From: an uncultured beta proteobacterium
Lineage (GTDB): Bacteria > Pseudomonadota > Gammaproteobacteria > Burkholderiales > Burkholderiaceae_C
Length of the DNA stretch: 64,000 bases
Direction: 5' to 3'
NCBI GenBank assembly: GCA_903876735.1
Contig: CAIRAW010000045.1
Coordinates: 62,001 to 126,000 of the forward strand
Shown here: piece by piece, positions 56,387 to 64,000 of the stretch
How positions within the stretch are numbered: position 1 is the first letter of the stretch
How the letters are laid out: each line of letters starts with the position of its first letter
Notes under the pieces: model-generated
What the model saw: only the letters and a program-made list of their open reading frames with translations
Databases searched by the model: none
What the model was told of the DNA's origin: nothing
Translations under genes and position numbers: made by a program

Positions 56387-58630
56387 ATGAGACTGCTTGG
56401 TTTTTGCAAGCGCCACGCGCTGCGCATTGGACTGAGCCTGTTGCTGGCGCTGCCGATTTTGTTCAATGCGCTCGGGTGGCTCGATCTGGAATTTGTTGGG
56501 CGCCTGGAAAATTACGCCTATGACCTGCGCTTGCAGTGGGCCATGCCTGACAGTGTGGACAAGCGCATTGTCATTTTGGACATTGACGAAAAAAGCCTGC
56601 GAGAACAGGGCCAATGGCCTTGGTCACGCAACAAACTGGCCCGGATGGTAGACCTGCTGTTTGACCGCTACCAGATTGACACGCTTGGCTTTGATATCCT
56701 GTTCGCCGAGCGTGATGGCAGTTCTGGTCTTGGGACGCTGGAGCAACTGGCGCAGGGTCCGCTGCGTGGCGATGCCGGTTTTAATACTGCGCTTGGCAAG
56801 CTCAAATCCGGATTGGACTACGACCAGCTCTTTGCCAACAGCCTGAAAGACAGGCGCATTGCGTTGGGTTTTTACTTTCGCCAGGGCGAAAAGCATGAAC
56901 CCAATGTCGGCAACTTGCCGCCGCCACCGCCGACACAGACAACAGGCGCCTTCGATGCAAGCCTTGTCGGCGCGACAGTTGCCACCGGATTTACAGCGAA
57001 CTTGCCGCAGTTGCAGACAAACGGCATGGCCGCCGGCTATTTCGATCTGTCGAGTTTGCAGGACCCGGATGGTGTGATCCGGCGCCTGCCATTGCTGCAG
57101 GTATATGACGGCACTTTGTATGAGACATTGGGGCTTGCTGTTGCCAGGCTGGCTTCGCGTCAGGCGACGATCAAGCTGGACTATGCGAACGGGGAAAAGT
57201 CCGCACTGGCCCTGGAAAACATCAAGCTGGGCAAGCACATCATCCCGGTCGACAGCAACGTAGCAGCGCTGGTTCCGTACCGTGGACGCCAGGGCAGTTT
57301 CCCGTATGTTTCTGCCAGCGATGTGTTGCAGGGCAAGGTGGTGGAGCCCGATGTCCTGCGCGGCGCGATTGTGCTGATAGGTGCGACTGCACCGGGCTTG
57401 AACGATTTGCGTACGACACCCGTGCAGGAGATCTACCCCGGCGTCGAAGTCCATGCCAATCTGATTGCCGGCATTCTCGACGACGAAGTCAAGGAGCGAC
57501 CGACTTCTGTAACCGGGTATGAGGTCGCCCCACTGGCGCTGGTAACGCTGCTGCTGGTGCTGGCACTACCGGCTCTGAAGCCGCTGGCGGCCACCCTGTT
57601 AACAGTCGGACTAGTGGCAAGTCATGTGGCTGTCAATCTGTACCTATGGGATCACGACAACCTGTGCTTGCCGGTGGCCTCAGTCTTGCTCTTGATGACC
57701 CTTCTTTTTGTCTTCAACATGTCCTACGGCTTTTTTGTCGAGGCGCGCGGCAAACGATTGCTCACTGGTCTGTTTGGTCAGTACGTGCCGCCCGAACTGG
57801 TGGACGAAATGTCGAAAGACCCCGGCGCTTATTCGCTGGCGGGCGAGAGCCGGGAACTGACGGTTCTGTTCTCCGACGTGCGCGGTTTCACGACTATTTC
57901 CGAAGGCCTCGATCCGACGCAACTGACCGGGTTGATGAATGAATTCCTGACGCCGATGACGCGGGTGATTCATCACCATCGCGGCACCATCGACAAGTAC
58001 ATGGGCGACGCCATCATGGCCTTTTGGGGAGCGCCGGTGAACGACCCGCAGCATGCTCGTTACGCCCTGCAGGCCGCCATGGCCATGATCGCCGATCTGG
58101 ACGCCTTGCAGGACCGTTTCAAGGCCAAGGGCTGGCCACCAATCAGGATCGGTGTCGGTCTGAATACGGGTGAAATGACGGTCGGCAATATGGGCTCAGA
58201 GTTCCGCCTGGCCTATACCGTGATGGGTGACGCCGTAAACCTGGGTTCGCGCCTGGAAGGTCTGACCAAGGAGTACGGAGTCCAGATCATCGTCAGCGAG
58301 TTCACCCGGACCGCTGTGCCCGACTTTGCCTACCGGGAACTTGATTGTGTGCGCGTCAAGGGCAAGGCCAAGCCGGTCAGCATTTACGAGCCGCTCGGGC
58401 CACTCAGCGAGTGTGCCGGCACGGTTTTGGATGAACTGGTAAGCCACGAAGCGGCCTTGCGTGCCTACCGTGAACAGAACTGGGCACTGGCGCAAGAGCG
58501 TTTTAAGGGCTTGCAGGACCGCGATCCGCAGCGTTATCTCTATCAGCTCTATGCCGAGCGCATTACCCATTTTCAGCAGCACCCGCCCAGCGACAATTGG
58601 GACGGAGCCTTCACATTCACGACCAAGTGA
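56387..58630 (+). CDS. CHASE2-domain class III adenylate cyclase
   Basis: The 747-residue inner-membrane protein makes cAMP. After one N-terminal helix (about residues 12-30) comes a periplasmic CHASE2 sensor (about 35-365, with KRIVILDIDEKSLREQGQWPW). Three C-terminal helices (about 380-450) lead to a cytoplasmic cyclase domain (about 485-675). Metal aspartates are D497 (FSDVRGF) and D541 (KYMGDA). The adenine-selecting pair K537 and T611, and the transition-state pair N618 and R622, are present, so it should be active on ATP. It is the last gene of the TPS-FecR cluster. Confidence 0.93.
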   Translation: MRLLGFCKRHALRIGLSLLLALPILFNALGWLDLEFVGRLENYAYDLRLQWAMPDSVDKRIVILDIDEKSLREQGQWPWSRNKLARMVDLLFDRYQIDTLGFDILFAERDGSSGLGTLEQLAQGPLRGDAGFNTALGKLKSGLDYDQLFANSLKDRRIALGFYFRQGEKHEPNVGNLPPPPPTQTTGAFDASLVGATVATGFTANLPQLQTNGMAAGYFDLSSLQDPDGVIRRLPLLQVYDGTLYETLGLAVARLASRQATIKLDYANGEKSALALENIKLGKHIIPVDSNVAALVPYRGRQGSFPYVSASDVLQGKVVEPDVLRGAIVLIGATAPGLNDLRTTPVQEIYPGVEVHANLIAGILDDEVKERPTSVTGYEVAPLALVTLLLVLALPALKPLAATLLTVGLVASHVAVNLYLWDHDNLCLPVASVLLLMTLLFVFNMSYGFFVEARGKRLLTGLFGQYVPPELVDEMSKDPGAYSLAGESRELTVLFSDVRGFTTISEGLDPTQLTGLMNEFLTPMTRVIHHHRGTIDKYMGDAIMAFWGAPVNDPQHARYALQAAMAMIADLDALQDRFKAKGWPPIRIGVGLNTGEMTVGNMGSEFRLAYTVMGDAVNLGSRLEGLTKEYGVQIIVSEFTRTAVPDFAYRELDCVRVKGKAKPVSIYEPLGPLSECAGTVLDELVSHEAALRAYREQNWALAQERFKGLQDRDPQRYLYQLYAERITHFQQHPPSDNWDGAFTFTTK

Positions 58631-58776
58631 GAGGGTGCCAATCGGCCACACCCATTATGGTTTTTGGCGACTTGGGTGCATGTGCGGCCCCAAACCGTGA
58701 TACCGTTGCCGATAATGATGGGACTGTGGGGCTGTTCACACGTTTCCCTCCAATAGACAGATACAGGTAAATAAAA

Positions 58777-59190
58777 ATGGCAGGTTTGAAAGCAGGCGAT
58801 CCGACACCACAGGCGATGACGGTGCACAGCCAGTCCAGGGTGCTGGAGGTTGGGTTTTCCGACGGCAAGACCTTTCGCATCCCGTTTGAGTTGATGCGTG
58901 TGTACTCGCCCTCCGCTGATGTGCAGGGCCATGGACCTGGGCAGGAAGTCTTGCAGACGGGTAAGCGCAATGTGACTCTGACCGCACTCGAGCCGGTTGG
59001 CAATTACGCCGTGCAGCCGACGTTTTCCGATGGCCACGACTCCGGCCTTTTTTCCTGGGAATATCTTTATTTCCTGGGTTCGCAGGAGGAAAAGCTGTGG
59101 GCGGACTATGAGGCACGGGTGGCCGCTGCGGGCGTATCGCGGGATACGCCGATGCCGGACAAGGCCGCTCCGAGTTGCGCCAGTCGTTGA
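58777..59190 (+). CDS. DUF971 protein (gamma-butyrobetaine hydroxylase N-domain-like)
   Basis: The 137-residue protein consists of the small DUF971 fold found at the N-terminus of gamma-butyrobetaine hydroxylase but without the oxygenase part. The hallmark is LEVGFSDGKTFRIPFELMRVYSPSADVQGH. The later GNYAVQPTFSDGHDSGLFSWEYL segment also matches. In beta-proteobacteria it is often found beside ubiE. It starts 146 bases after the cyclase gene; that gap contains only a weak hairpin. Confidence 0.9.
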   Translation: MAGLKAGDPTPQAMTVHSQSRVLEVGFSDGKTFRIPFELMRVYSPSADVQGHGPGQEVLQTGKRNVTLTALEPVGNYAVQPTFSDGHDSGLFSWEYLYFLGSQEEKLWADYEARVAAAGVSRDTPMPDKAAPSCASR

Positions 59191-59205
59191 ACTAATATCC
59201 TAACC

Positions 59206-59937
59206 ATGACAACAACACATTTTGGCTATAAGTCGGTCGACGAGACTGAAAAAGCAAAGCACGTGCGGGGCGTTTTTGATTCTGTCGCGTCCAAGTACGA
59301 CGTGATGAACGACTTGATGTCGATGGGGCTGCACCGGGCCTGGAAGGCTTACACCGTGCTGGTGGCCGATATCCGCGAAGGCTATCAGGTGCTCGATATT
59401 GCCGGGGGGACTGGCGATCTGGCGCTGGCGTTTTCCAAAAAAGTAGGGAAAAGCGGGCGCGTTGTGCATACCGACATCAACGAGGCCATGCTGCGCACCG
59501 GGCGCGACCGCCTGCTTGATGCCGGGGTCGCCCTGCCGACGCTGGTTTGCGATGCGGAAAAATTGCCGTTCCCGACCGGTCATTTTGATGTGGTGAGCGT
59601 CGCCTTCGGTCTGCGCAACATGACGCACAAGGACGTAGCGCTAACCGAGATGAACCGCGTCCTCAAGCCTGGTGGCAAGTTACTGGTGCTCGAGTTTTCC
59701 AAAGTGGCACCGCCCCTGGAAAAAGCCTACGACTGGTATTCCTTCAAGATCCTGCCGCAATTGGGCAAATGGGTGGCCGGCGATGATGCGAGCTACCGCT
59801 ACCTGGCCGAGTCGATTCGTATGCATCCGGGGCAGGACGAACTGAAAGCGATGATGAAGCAGGCCGGTTTTGGCCATGTCGACTATCACAACCTGACCGG
59901 CGGACTGGTCGCTTTACATGTTGGCATCAAGTGCTGA
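59206..59937 (+). CDS. ubiE: Ubiquinone/menaquinone C-methyltransferase UbiE
   Basis: UbiE adds a methyl group to the quinone ring (2-polyprenyl-6-methoxy-1,4-benzoquinol to the 3-methyl compound). The 243-residue protein carries the UbiE signatures [17 protein letters not shown] and GVAFGLRN-like [13 protein letters not shown], with the SAM loop [15 protein letters not shown]. It lies 15 bases after the DUF971 gene. Its ATG has TAATAT seven bases upstream, a possible leaderless arrangement, though co-transcription is more likely. Confidence 0.97.
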   Translation: MTTTHFGYKSVDETEKAKHVRGVFDSVASKYDVMNDLMSMGLHRAWKAYTVLVADIREGYQVLDIAGGTGDLALAFSKKVGKSGRVVHTDINEAMLRTGRDRLLDAGVALPTLVCDAEKLPFPTGHFDVVSVAFGLRNMTHKDVALTEMNRVLKPGGKLLVLEFSKVAPPLEKAYDWYSFKILPQLGKWVAGDDASYRYLAESIRMHPGQDELKAMMKQAGFGHVDYHNLTGGLVALHVGIKC

Positions 59938-59988
59938 ACTTGATAATTTGACTCCGAGCCGCAACTAAAAAGACTATTTGGAGATTTG

Positions 59989-60966
59989 ATGAAATTCTGG
60001 ACTTTGTTATTGACGGTGTTTCTGGCGCTGGCCAGTGTGGACGCAGACGCGGCGCGTTTGGGCGGTGGTCGGTCGGTCGGCCGGCAGTCCAGCAATGTGA
60101 CGCAGCGCCAGGCGGCGCCCGCCCAAAACGCTGTCAAACCGGCAGCACCTGCACCGGCGCCTGCTGCACCGGCAGCCGTGCCGCCCAAGAAACCTTGGGG
60201 CGCCATGCTCGGTGGTTTGGCCGCGGGTCTCGGTTTGGCCTGGCTGGCCAGTTCCCTGGGAATTGGCGGCGGTGCCATCGCCCAGTTCATGCTGTTTGCG
60301 CTGCTGGCGCTGGTGATCATGATGGTGGTTGGGCGCTTCATGCGCTCGCGAAAAACGGCGCAGGAAGGGCAAGCGGGGGGCTCGCCGTTTGCATTTCAAG
60401 GTGCTTCGCCTGCCGGTGGCGTGCAGGCGCCGGCCAGCTACCGACCAGAAAATGTTGGCAACGACGCTTCAGCCCGTCCGTGGGAGCGCGGCAATTCAAC
60501 TTTTGGCTCGCTCAAGGAAGCACCGGCGGTTGCTGGCTCCCTGATTGGCTCCGGTCTGACAGGCTCGCAAAGCTGGGGCATCCCTGATGGTTTTGATGTC
60601 CAGGGTTTCCTTGGCTCGGCCAAGGCAAATTTTGTATCGCTGCAAGCGGCCTGGGACAAGTCGGATATCAATGCCCTGCGCGTCATGATGACGGATGGCA
60701 TGTTGCAGGAAATTCAGACGCAGTTGGCAGAGCGTGAAAGCAACAGCGGCCGACCAGGCAACCTGACGGACGTGGTAATGATCGAAGCCCAACTCCTGGG
60801 GATCGAGGATCTGGGTGACGATTACATGGCCAGCGTTGAGTTCTCCGGCATGATCCGCGAAGACGCTTCGGCCGGCCCGAGCCCGTTCCGCGAAGTCTGG
60901 AACATGACCAAGCCCAAGAACGGCAGGAGCGGCTGGCTGGTGGCTGGTGTGCAGGCCTTGCAGTAA
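59989..60966 (+). CDS. Tim44-like domain membrane protein
   Basis: The 325-residue protein has a signal peptide (MKFWTLLLTVFLALASVDADA), an Ala/Pro-rich linker, a membrane helix pair (about residues 72-110) and a C-terminal Tim44-like domain (about 190-325, with FLGSAKANFVSLQAAWDKSD and VEFSGMIRED). The family is named after a mitochondrial import protein, but the bacterial role is unclear. It sits between ubiE and ubiJ with a GGAG site before the ATG. I infer a link to envelope or quinone functions from position only. Confidence 0.87.
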   Translation: MKFWTLLLTVFLALASVDADAARLGGGRSVGRQSSNVTQRQAAPAQNAVKPAAPAPAPAAPAAVPPKKPWGAMLGGLAAGLGLAWLASSLGIGGGAIAQFMLFALLALVIMMVVGRFMRSRKTAQEGQAGGSPFAFQGASPAGGVQAPASYRPENVGNDASARPWERGNSTFGSLKEAPAVAGSLIGSGLTGSQSWGIPDGFDVQGFLGSAKANFVSLQAAWDKSDINALRVMMTDGMLQEIQTQLAERESNSGRPGNLTDVVMIEAQLLGIEDLGDDYMASVEFSGMIREDASAGPSPFREVWNMTKPKNGRSGWLVAGVQALQ

Positions 60967-61022
60967 CGCGTTTCGGAGGATCGCGCCAAGGCGCGCGAAG
61001 ATTCAGGGAATAATAGGGGGCT

Positions 61023-61574
61023 ATGGCAACACAGTCCCCCTTTTTATTGCTCGAAGGTTTTCTCAAAACACTTCCGCTTCCCGATTTGCAGCCTCCGTCC
61101 TGGGCGCGTGAAGAAGTTCAGCGCCGCATTGTCCTGCTGCTCAACCACATCCTGAGTCAGGAGAAAGAGGCCATGAGCCGTCTGACACGGCAAAAGGGTC
61201 GGGTTATGCAACTGCAGTGGCGCTCCTTTTCCATGTGCCTGGTGGCAACGCCGGCCGGTCTGCTGGACCAGGCTGACGCCACGGCCAAGGCCGATCTGGT
61301 GCTGGCGCTGACCGAAGAGTCTCCTTTGAATCTGGCGCAAGGCTTTCTGAGCGGAACGCGGCCAGCGGTGCGAATCGCTGGCGATGTGCAATTGGCGGCC
61401 GAGGTCAACTGGTTGGCTGACCATGTTCGTTGGGACCTGGAAGAAGACCTTGCGCGCGTGATCGGCGACACGCCAGCGCACACCCTGAGCGAAACGGCAC
61501 GGGCCATGGCGAAAGGTCTGCAGCAGTTCATTGGCACGGTTTCACCGAGTAGTCCCGGCAAGGCCCAGACATGA
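61023..61574 (+). CDS. ubiJ: Ubiquinone biosynthesis accessory factor UbiJ (SCP2 domain)
   Basis: UbiJ is a lipid-binding SCP2-type protein that, with UbiK, helps organise the soluble ubiquinone-synthesis complex. The 183-residue protein has an SCP2-like core ([21 protein letters not shown] and [29 protein letters not shown]) and a C-terminal helix. Its stop overlaps the ubiB start in ATGA, so the two are translationally coupled. A GGGGG ribosome site precedes the ATG. Confidence 0.93.
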   Translation: MATQSPFLLLEGFLKTLPLPDLQPPSWAREEVQRRIVLLLNHILSQEKEAMSRLTRQKGRVMQLQWRSFSMCLVATPAGLLDQADATAKADLVLALTEESPLNLAQGFLSGTRPAVRIAGDVQLAAEVNWLADHVRWDLEEDLARVIGDTPAHTLSETARAMAKGLQQFIGTVSPSSPGKAQT

Positions 61575-63136
61575 GGCGCCTGTTTCGGGGCGCCTTCATT
61601 CTCTGGGTGCTCTTTCGCTATGGTCTGGATCAGTTGCTGCTGACCAGTTTTCAGCGACCCAGTTTGAATGCGCTGGCCCGCGTGCTTGCCATCGGGCGTA
61701 ATCTGGAAGCGTCGCCCGGTCAGCGTATCCGTGAGGCGCTGGAGCGATTGGGCCCCATATTCGTGAAATTCGGTCAGGTGTTGTCGACCCGGCGCGACCT
61801 GTTGCCCAAGGACATTGCCGACGAACTGGCCAAGCTGCAGGATCGGGTTCCACCGTTCCCGAGCGAGGTTGCAATCGCGACCATCGAGCGCTCCTTCCAG
61901 AAGAAGCTGGAAGATATTTTTATCTCATTTGAGCGGGAACCGGTTGCCAGCGCATCGATTGCACAGGTTCATTTCGGTGTGCTCAAGGACCGCGACGGTC
62001 ACGCGCGCGAAGTTGCCGTCAAGGTGCTTCGCCCCGGCATGCTGGCGGCCATCGAAAAAGACCTGAGCCTGATGCGCATGATGGCGGCCTGGGTTGGTGG
62101 CATCTCCAGTGTTGCCAGACGCCTCAAGCCGCGTGAGGTGGTGGCGGAGTTCGACAAGTACCTGCATGATGAACTCGATCTGGTGCGTGAAGCGGCCAGT
62201 GCGGCACAACTGCGCCGCAACATGGCCGGGCTTGATCTGGTTCTGGTGCCGGAGATGTTCTGGGACTATTGCATGCCCGACGTGATCGTGATGGAGCGCA
62301 TGCACGGGGTGCCGGTCAGCCAGGTGGAGCGCTTGCGTGCGGCCGGTGTCGATATACCGAAGCTGGCCCGCGACGGCGTCACGATCTTTTTTACCCAGGT
62401 GTTTCGCGACGGCTTTTTCCACGCCGACATGCATCCCGGCAACATCCAGGTCAGCATCGCGCCGGCCACGTTCGGACGCTATATTTCGCTCGATTTCGGC
62501 ATCATCGGCACTTTGACCCGCTCTGACAAGGAATACCTGGCGCAGAATTTCACGGCATTTTTTCGGCGTGACTACAAACGGGTGGCGGAGTTGCATATCG
62601 AGTCGGGTTGGGTGCCAGCGGCCACGCGCGTGGACGAGCTGGAATCGGCGATCCGCTCGGTTTGCGAGCCCTATTTTGACCGGCCGCTCAAGGATTTCTC
62701 GCTCGGGCTGGTGTTGATGCGCCTGTTTCAAACCTCGCGGCGCTTTTCGGTTGAAATCCAGCCGCAACTGGTCTTGCTGCAGAAGACGCTACTCAATATC
62801 GAAGGCCTGGGGCGCCAGTTGGACCCGGATCTGGACCTCTGGAACACCGCAAAGCCGTTTCTGGAGCAGTGGATGATTGATCAGCTTGGGCCGAAAAAAC
62901 TGATTGATCAGTTGCGCAACGAGGCCCCGCTGTATGCCAAGATGCTGCCAGAGTTGCCGCGCCTGCTGTTCGATTTCCTCCAGAGCAACAAGGCCGGCTC
63001 GCAACGCTCGCTCGACCAACTGCTGATCGAGCAAAAACGGACCAACCGGCTGCTCCAGATGTTGGTCTATGGCTGCGTCGGCTTTGTGCTCGGACTGGTG
63101 GCCATGCAATGGGTCATTCGCATCCGGCTTTTCTAG
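61571..63136 (+). CDS. ubiB: Ubiquinone biosynthesis regulatory kinase-like protein UbiB
   Basis: UbiB is an atypical kinase/ATPase needed for ubiquinone synthesis. The 521-residue protein has the KxGQ motif ([16 protein letters not shown]), the ADCK-family catalytic segment HADMHPGN and a DFG equivalent (SLDFGII). A C-terminal hydrophobic helix pair anchors it to the membrane. The start overlaps ubiJ by four bases. Confidence 0.97.
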   Translation: MRRLFRGAFILWVLFRYGLDQLLLTSFQRPSLNALARVLAIGRNLEASPGQRIREALERLGPIFVKFGQVLSTRRDLLPKDIADELAKLQDRVPPFPSEVAIATIERSFQKKLEDIFISFEREPVASASIAQVHFGVLKDRDGHAREVAVKVLRPGMLAAIEKDLSLMRMMAAWVGGISSVARRLKPREVVAEFDKYLHDELDLVREAASAAQLRRNMAGLDLVLVPEMFWDYCMPDVIVMERMHGVPVSQVERLRAAGVDIPKLARDGVTIFFTQVFRDGFFHADMHPGNIQVSIAPATFGRYISLDFGIIGTLTRSDKEYLAQNFTAFFRRDYKRVAELHIESGWVPAATRVDELESAIRSVCEPYFDRPLKDFSLGLVLMRLFQTSRRFSVEIQPQLVLLQKTLLNIEGLGRQLDPDLDLWNTAKPFLEQWMIDQLGPKKLIDQLRNEAPLYAKMLPELPRLLFDFLQSNKAGSQRSLDQLLIEQKRTNRLLQMLVYGCVGFVLGLVAMQWVIRIRLF

Positions 63137-63177
63137 GCCCCGGCTTCCCCGGAGGCGGGTCTCAGGAACCGACACCT

Positions 63178-63183
63178 TATAAT
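63178..63183 (+). promoter_or_regulatory. -10 box of the FmdB-DUF502 promoter
   Basis: A perfect TATAAT lies 37 bases before the FmdB ATG and 41 bases after ubiB. The -35 region is weak. It suggests that a separate transcript starts here. Confidence 0.45.
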
Positions 63184-63220
63184 TCAACGCTTTGCAGCTT
63201 GAAAACTAAGCCTCATTGCC

Positions 63221-63556
63221 ATGCCAATTTACGCGTACAAATGTGAGTCCTGCGGCTTTGCCAAGGACGTGTTGCAGAAAATGTCGGATTCTCCTCTGAC
63301 AGACTGCCCGGCCTGTGCGGCGGCAACTTTCAAGAAGCAACTAACCGCAGCCGGGTTCCAACTGAAAGGCTCCGGCTGGTACGCCACCGATTTCAAGGGC
63401 GGTAGCGGGCCCGCTTCGTCTACCGCAAGCACCGGTTCTGGCGCTTCTTCGGCGCCGGCTGAAGGTGCCAAACCGAGCGAGAGTTCGGCGGCCAAGACTG
63501 AATCTGCGGCACCAGCGACTGCCGGTGGCTGTGGCGGGTCTTGCAGTTGCCACTGA
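63221..63556 (+). CDS. FmdB-family zinc-ribbon protein
   Basis: The 111-residue protein starts MPIYAYKCESCGFAKDVLQK, the diagnostic FmdB zinc ribbon, with the second cysteine pair in CPAC. A GSGWYATDFKGG segment is conserved in the beta-proteobacterial form. The rest is a low-complexity Ser/Ala/Glu linker and a cysteine-rich end (GGCGGSCSCH). The family is a putative regulatory or metal-binding protein of unproven role. It is followed 31 bases later by the DUF502 gene, a common pair before aspS. Confidence 0.92.
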   Translation: MPIYAYKCESCGFAKDVLQKMSDSPLTDCPACAAATFKKQLTAAGFQLKGSGWYATDFKGGSGPASSTASTGSGASSAPAEGAKPSESSAAKTESAAPATAGGCGGSCSCH

Positions 63557-63587
63557 CCCCCTGACGGGCAATTTTCTGGATATTTTT

Positions 63588-64000
63588 GTGCCAATAAAGA
63601 AATACTTGCTTACCGGCCTGCTGGTCTGGTTGCCGCTGGCCATCACCCTATGGGTTTTGTTGTGGCTGGTGGGTCTGCTTGATGCAATTTTTGGCGGGTT
63701 TTTGACCGGTGTTGGCGCGTTAACGCCGGATTCGACACGCAACTTCCTGGCACAACTGCGCAGCATTCCTGGACTGGGTGTGGTGCTGGTCTTTTCTGCT
63801 TTGCTGGTAACGGGCGCCTTGGTGACCAACGTCGCGGGCCGTTGGTGGCTGGCGCAGTGGGACCGCTTGTTTACCCATATTCCAGTTTTCAAGTCGATCT
63901 ACAACAGTGTAAAAAAAGTGTCGGACACACTTTTTTCCAGCAATGGCAACGCGTTTCGCAAAGCCATGCTGGTCCAGTACCCGCGTGCGGGTTGCTGGAC
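63588..64000 (+). CDS. DUF502 membrane protein (runs off the window)
   Basis: The open frame starts with GTG at 63588 (then PIKKYLLTGLLVWLPLAITL), has GGA seven bases upstream, and stays open to the right edge (137 codons seen). Two hydrophobic helices appear (about residues 6-30 and 60-85), followed by the conserved DUF502 segment WDRLFTHIPVFKSIYNSVKK. The function is unknown. The usual family length of about 200 residues means roughly a third is missing. Confidence 0.88.
   Translation, partial: MPIKKYLLTGLLVWLPLAITLWVLLWLVGLLDAIFGGFLTGVGALTPDSTRNFLAQLRSIPGLGVVLVFSALLVTGALVTNVAGRWWLAQWDRLFTHIPVFKSIYNSVKKVSDTLFSSNGNAFRKAMLVQYPRAGCW

Noticed and set aside
58633..58665. Terminator after the cyclase gene (GGGTG/CACCC stem)
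   Set aside because: The stem is only 5 bp with an 11-base loop, and the T run is separated from it by seven bases.

Overview
The window looks like a chromosomal segment of a betaproteobacterium, most likely Burkholderiales/Comamonadaceae (Rhodoferax/Polaromonas-like). The reasons are the moderately high G+C, Burkholderiales-style gene order (leuC-entericidin-leuD-leuB-asd; sdhCDAB-sdhE-gltA with a GntR gene and divergent mdh-acnB; orn, M48 protease and rsgA side by side; DUF971-ubiE-Tim44-ubiJ-ubiB), and the protein signatures read directly from translation. No database search was run, so the taxon is an inference. There are no tRNA or rRNA genes, insertion sequences, phage genes or CRISPR arrays. 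Coding density is very high: the largest gaps without a gene are about 225-250 bases (11890-12130, 25567-25794, 43069-43313, 48429-48674).

Layout. 1-4609 (minus): asd (its last residues run off the left edge), leuB, leuD, a 43-residue entericidin-type lipoprotein and leuC. 4679-9792 (minus): gltA with a strong terminator, sdhE, sdhB, sdhA, sdhD, sdhC. 9933-15453: a GntR/UTRA regulator whose promoter contains a palindrome, then divergent mdh, a secreted unknown and acnB. Together these form a compact TCA-cycle region. 15496-18661: a DUF486 membrane protein, the phosphate pair DUF47-pit with a Pho-box-like site, a TM2-like protein and an acetyltransferase. 18796-20967: rpsP-rimM-trmD-rplS. 21049-28070: a CoA-pyrophosphatase-type Nudix enzyme, a CobD/CbiB-like membrane protein, rsgA, an M48 protease, orn, a DEAD-box helicase and a small Ala/Pro-rich lipoprotein. 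28193-33198: bamC, dapA, a methyltransferase, a 41-residue membrane peptide, an MFS transporter, a SlyD-type isomerase and YjdM. 33245-36585 (minus): hemA-prfA-prmC, with a palindromic element between hemA and prfA. 36940-43068 (minus): ugpBAECQ for glycerol-3-phosphate uptake, followed by an orphan polyamine-type binding protein; a Pho box lies before ugpB.

43314-58630 (plus) is the most distinctive part. It holds a 1296-residue DUF3683/FAD/Fe-S fusion flavoprotein with a GT1-type glycosyltransferase, then four tightly packed genes: a two-partner-secretion exoprotein with six YDG repeats, a double-FecR-domain exported protein, the matching TpsB pore, and a CHASE2-class III adenylate cyclase. 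The last four look like one transcription unit and may link a surface protein to cAMP signalling. 58777-64000 carries ubiquinone genes (DUF971, ubiE, Tim44-like, ubiJ, ubiB), an FmdB zinc-ribbon protein and the start of a DUF502 membrane protein.

Regulatory themes readable from sequence are an autoregulatory GntR site, two Pho-box-like sites with opposite geometry relative to their genes (ugpB and DUF47-pit), and several promoters whose -10 box sits six or seven bases before the start codon, which implies leaderless mRNAs.
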